DNA from: Tritrichomonas musculus
Taxonomy: Eukaryota > Parabasalia > Tritrichomonadida > Tritrichomonadidae
Assembly (NCBI GenBank): GCA_039105265.1
Contig: JAPFFF010000134.1
Span: 1-40,742 of the forward strand
Direction: 5' to 3'
Length of the DNA stretch: 40,742 nucleotides
Position 1 is the first letter of the stretch, and each line of letters opens with the position of its first letter. Below, in pieces: positions 38,101 to 40,742 of the stretch. Position numbers and translations under genes: made by a program. The notes below the pieces were generated by a model. It was given only the letters and a program-made list of their open reading frames with translations, searched no databases and was not told the origin of the DNA.

Positions 38101-39279
38101 CAGCCAAGGAACAACTTACCCAAGAAACAACTCAGCCAAGGAACAACTTACCCAAGAAACAACTCAGCCAAGGAACAACTTAGCAAAGAAACATCTCAGC
38201 CAAGAAACAACTCAGCCAAGGAACAATTCAGCCAAGAAACAACTCAGCCAAGAAACAACTCAGCCAAGGAACAACTTACCCAAGAAACAACTCAGCCAAG
38301 GAACAACTTAGCAAAGAAACATCTCAGCCAAGAAACAACTCAGCCAAGGAACAATTCAGCCAAGAAACAACTCAGCCAAGAGACAACTCAGCCAAGAAAC
38401 AACTCAGCCAAGAAACAACTCAGCCAAGAAACAACTCAGCCAAGAAACAACTTACCCAAGAAACAACTCAGCCAAGGAACAACTTAGCAAAGAAACATCT
38501 CAGCCAAGAAACAACTCAGCCAAGGAACAACTCAGCCAAGGAACAACTCAGCCAAGAAACAACTCAGCCAAGGAACAACTTACCCAAGAAACAACTCAGC
38601 CAAGGAACAACTTAGCAAAGAAACATCTCAGCCAAGAAACAACTCAGCCAAGGAACAATTCAGCCAAGAAACAACTCAGCCAAGAAACAACTCAGCCAAG
38701 GAACAACTCAGCCAAGAAACAACTCAGCCAAGGAACAACTCAGCCAAGGAACAACTTACCCAAGAAACAACTCAGCCAAGGAACAACTCAGCCAAGAAAC
38801 AACTCAGCCAAGGAACAACTTAGCAAAGAAACATCTCAGCCAAGAAACAACTCAGCCAAGGAACAATTCAGCCAAGAAACAACTCAGCCAAGAAACAACT
38901 CAGCCAAGGAACAACTTACCCAAGAAACAACTCAGCCAAGGAACAACTTAGCAAAGAAACATCTCAGCCAAGAAACAACTCAGCCAAGGAACAATTCAGC
39001 CAAGAAACAACTCAGCCAAGAGACAACTCAGCCAAGAAACAACTCAGCCAAGAAACAACTCAGCCAAGAAACAACTCAGCCAAGAAACAACTTACCCAAG
39101 AAACAACTCAGCCAAGGAACAACTCAGCCAAGGAACAACTCAGCCAAGGAACAACTCAGCCAAGAAACAACTCAGCCAAGGAACAACTTACCCAAGAAAC
39201 AACTCAGCCAAGGAACAACTTAGCAAAGAAACATCTCAGCCAAGAAACAACTCAGCCAAGGAACAATTCAGCCAAGAAA
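35152..39279 (+). repeat. K/H-class satellite block, large
   Basis: 258 units. The CAACTCAGCAAAGAAA plus CAAATCAGCCAAGGAA landmark occurs three times at short spacing (36080, 36608, 37072). CAACTCAGCCAAGAGA occurs near 38369 and 39009. A K without H lies near 36288, and a c-to-t change in unit position 1 at about 35280. There is no ATG-started frame of note and no gene. The right end from 38792 is part of the long duplicate. Confidence 0.87.
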
Positions 39280-39919
39280 CAACTCAGCAAAGGAACAACT
39301 CAGCAAAGGAACAACTTACCCAAGGAGCAACTCAGACAAGGAGCAACTCAGCCAAGGAACAACTCAGCCAATGAACAATTCAGCCAAGAAACAACTCAGC
39401 CAAGGAACAATTCAGCCAAGAAACAACTCAGCAAAGGAACAACTCAGCCAAGGAACAACTTACCCAAGGAGCAACTCAGCCAAGGAGCAACTCAGCCAAG
39501 AAACAACTCAGCCAAGGAACAATTCAGCCAAGGAACAATTCAGCCAAGAAACAACTCAGCAAAGGAACAACTCAGCCAAGGAACAACTTACCCAAGGAGC
39601 AACTCAGCCAAGGAGCAACTCAGCCAAGAAACAACTCAGCCAAGGAACAATTCAGCCAATGAACAATTCAGCCAAGAAACAACTCAGCCAAGGAACAATT
39701 CAGCCAAGAAACAACTCAGCAAAGGAACAACTCAGCCAAGGAACAACTCAGCAAAGGAACAACTCAGCCAAGGAACAACTTACCCAAGGAGCAACTCAGC
39801 CAAGGAGCAACTCAGCCAAGAAACAACTCAGCAAAGGAACAACTCAGCCAAGGAACAATTCAGCCAAGGAACAACTCAGCCAAGGAACAACTCAGCCAAG
39901 AAACAACTCAGCCAAGGAA
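39280..39919 (+). repeat. ATG/GGAG-class satellite block 10
   Basis: The junction marker is at 39328 and the ATG at 39371. It is the copy of block 8 at an offset of 5,744 bp; the frame starting at 39371 encodes the same 427 residues as the one at 33627. Confidence 0.86.
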
Positions 39920-40015
39920 CAACTTACCCAAGAAACAACTCAGCCAAGGAACAACTTAGCAAAGAAACATCTCAGCCAAGAAACAACTCAGCCAAGGAAC
40001 AATTCAGCCAAGAAA
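39920..40015 (+). repeat. Minimal K/H-class insert (6 units), second copy
   Basis: The same six units in the same order as 34176-34271, at the same place between two junctions. Confidence 0.85.
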
Positions 40016-40742
40016 CAACTCAGCAAAGGAACAACTCAGCAAAGGAACAACTTACCCAAGGAGCAACTCAGACAAGGAGCAACTCAGCCAAGGAACAACT
40101 CAGCCAATGAACAATTCAGCCAAGAAACAACTCAGCCAAGGAACAATTCAGCCAAGAAACAACTCAGCAAAGGAACAACTCAGCCAAGGAACAACTTACC
40201 CAAGGAGCAACTCAGCCAAGGAGCAACTCAGCCAAGAAACAACTCAGCCAAGGAACAATTCAGCCAAGGAACAATTCAGCCAAGAAACAACTCAGCAAAG
40301 GAACAACTCAGCCAAGGAACAACTTACCCAAGGAGCAACTCAGCCAAGGAGCAACTCAGCCAAGAAACAACTCAGCCAAGGAACAATTCAGCCAATGAAC
40401 AATTCAGCCAAGAAACAACTCAGCCAAGGAACAATTCAGCCAAGAAACAACTCAGCAAAGGAACAACTCAGCCAAGGAACAACTTACCCAAGGAGCAACT
40501 CAGCCAAGGAGCAACTCAGCCAAGAAACAACTCAGCCAAGGAACAATTCAGCCAAGGAACAATTCAGCCAAGAAACAACTCAGCCAAGGAACAATTCAGC
40601 CAAGAAACAACTCAGCCAAGAAACAACTCAGCCAAGAAACAACTCAGCCAATGAACAATTCAGCCAAGAAACAACTCAGCCAAGGAACAATTCAGCCAAG
40701 AAACAACTCAGTAAAGGAACAACTCAGCCAAGGAACAACTTA
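40016..40742 (+). repeat. ATG/GGAG-class satellite block 11 (right edge open)
   Basis: The junction marker is at 40064 and the ATG at 40107. The order matches block 9 up to the last base, which falls inside a CAACTTACCC-type unit. The array continues beyond the window. Confidence 0.86.

Larger units (their letters stand above)
1..40742 (+). repeat. 16-bp tandem satellite filling the whole window
   Basis: The whole window is head-to-tail copies of CAACTCAGCCAAGAAA or CAACTCAGCCAAGGAA and their one- to four-base variants, about 2,546 units. Unit starts fall at positions equal to 10 modulo 16 up to base 1000, 1 modulo 16 from 1009, and 0 modulo 16 from 30752, so the register is kept throughout apart from two odd-length units. 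Positions 1, 2, 7, 12 and 15 of the unit hardly vary; 4, 6, 8, 9, 10, 13, 14 and 16 carry recurrent substitutions. The + strand is about half A and very poor in T (one T in the consensus unit). No inversion of unit orientation was seen. Both ends are inside the array. The family is not one I recognise. A function is not visible; satellites of this kind are commonly heterochromatic. Confidence 0.98.
38792..40742 (+). repeat. 1,951-bp segmental duplicate, right copy (truncated by window end)
   Basis: This is the partner of 33048-34998. It includes the last part of a K/H block, the 39328 junction, ATG/GGAG block 10, the six-unit K/H insert, the 40064 junction and the start of block 11. It stops only because the window does. 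Both copies keep the same two-junction, 736-bp spacing. Confidence 0.88.

Noticed and set aside
1-40742. CRISPR array
   Set aside because: Units are contiguous 16-mers without unique spacers, and the scale and variant structure are those of a satellite.
1-40742. Nuclear factor I sites, from GCCAA (TTGGC on the - strand) in most units
   Set aside because: Only half-sites occur. The spaced palindrome TTGGC-N5-GCCAA is absent because all units point the same way.
1-40742. Silk-, prion- or mucin-like low-complexity protein domain
   Set aside because: The Q/N/S/T-rich peptide comes out of all three frames alike, so its composition reflects the DNA unit.
1-40742. G-quadruplex, long hairpin or triplex-forming structure
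   Set aside because: No G run longer than two, no inverted units, and each purine stretch is interrupted by C or T within the 16-mer.
33048-40742. Whole window as an assembly artefact
   Set aside because: Copies differ by ordered unit gains, private substitutions and two register shifts, which simple read stacking would not produce. Only the near-perfect end duplicate stays open to this doubt.

Overview
The window is a single, uninterrupted satellite (minisatellite-type) array. From the first base to the last it is made of a 16-bp unit, consensus CAACTCAGCCAAGAAA with a second very common form CAACTCAGCCAAGGAA, in about 2,546 head-to-tail copies on the + strand. I see no unique sequence, gene, RNA gene, transposon, CRISPR array, promoter or terminator anywhere, and neither array edge lies inside the window. 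An array this long and this homogeneous indicates eukaryotic (probably heterochromatic: pericentromeric, subtelomeric or sex/B-chromosome) DNA. I do not recognise the satellite and cannot name the organism.

The array has at least four levels of order. (1) The 16-mer: positions 1, 2, 7, 12 and 15 hardly vary, and the others carry a small, recurring set of variants. (2) Coupled units and modules: a TAG-bearing unit (CAACTTAGCAAAGAAA, 'K') is normally followed by CATCTCAGCCAAGAAA ('H'), at spacings of 7-12 units. (3) Two classes of block alternate: 'K/H' blocks (1-6288, 7521-7808, 9809-15920, 19265-20768, 24097-25600, 28001-29168, 29697-30096, 32320-33535, 34176-34271, 35152-39279, 39920-40015) and 'ATG/GGAG' blocks rich in ...AAGGAG, ...AATGAA, CAATTCAG... 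and ...CAGCAAAGGAA units (6289-7520, 7809-9808, 15921-19264, 20769-24096, 25601-28000, 29169-29696, 30097-32319, 33536-34175, 34272-35151, 39280-39919, 40016-40742). Every entry into an ATG/GGAG block uses the same ordered junction. (4) Kilobase-scale duplications: a higher-order repeat of about 4.83 kb (15921, 20769, 25601), a 9,632-bp-offset duplication in the left half, and a 1,951-bp segment repeated at an offset of 5,744 bp with no difference seen.

The register is almost perfect. I found only two units of abnormal length: 23 bp at 986-1008 and 15 bp at 30737-30751. All other landmark spacings I measured are exact multiples of 16.

The long + strand open frames (up to 731 codons) are a by-product of the repeat. 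The common units contain no stop in any + frame. Because 16 leaves remainder 1 on division by 3, all three frames read the same 16-residue peptide, NNSAKKQLSQGTIQPR and variants. ATG and TGA arise together in the ATGA of one unit variant, giving apparently linked 'genes'. I annotate no CDS. I found no new biological system here; what deserves attention is the nested repeat architecture and the record it keeps of unequal exchange.
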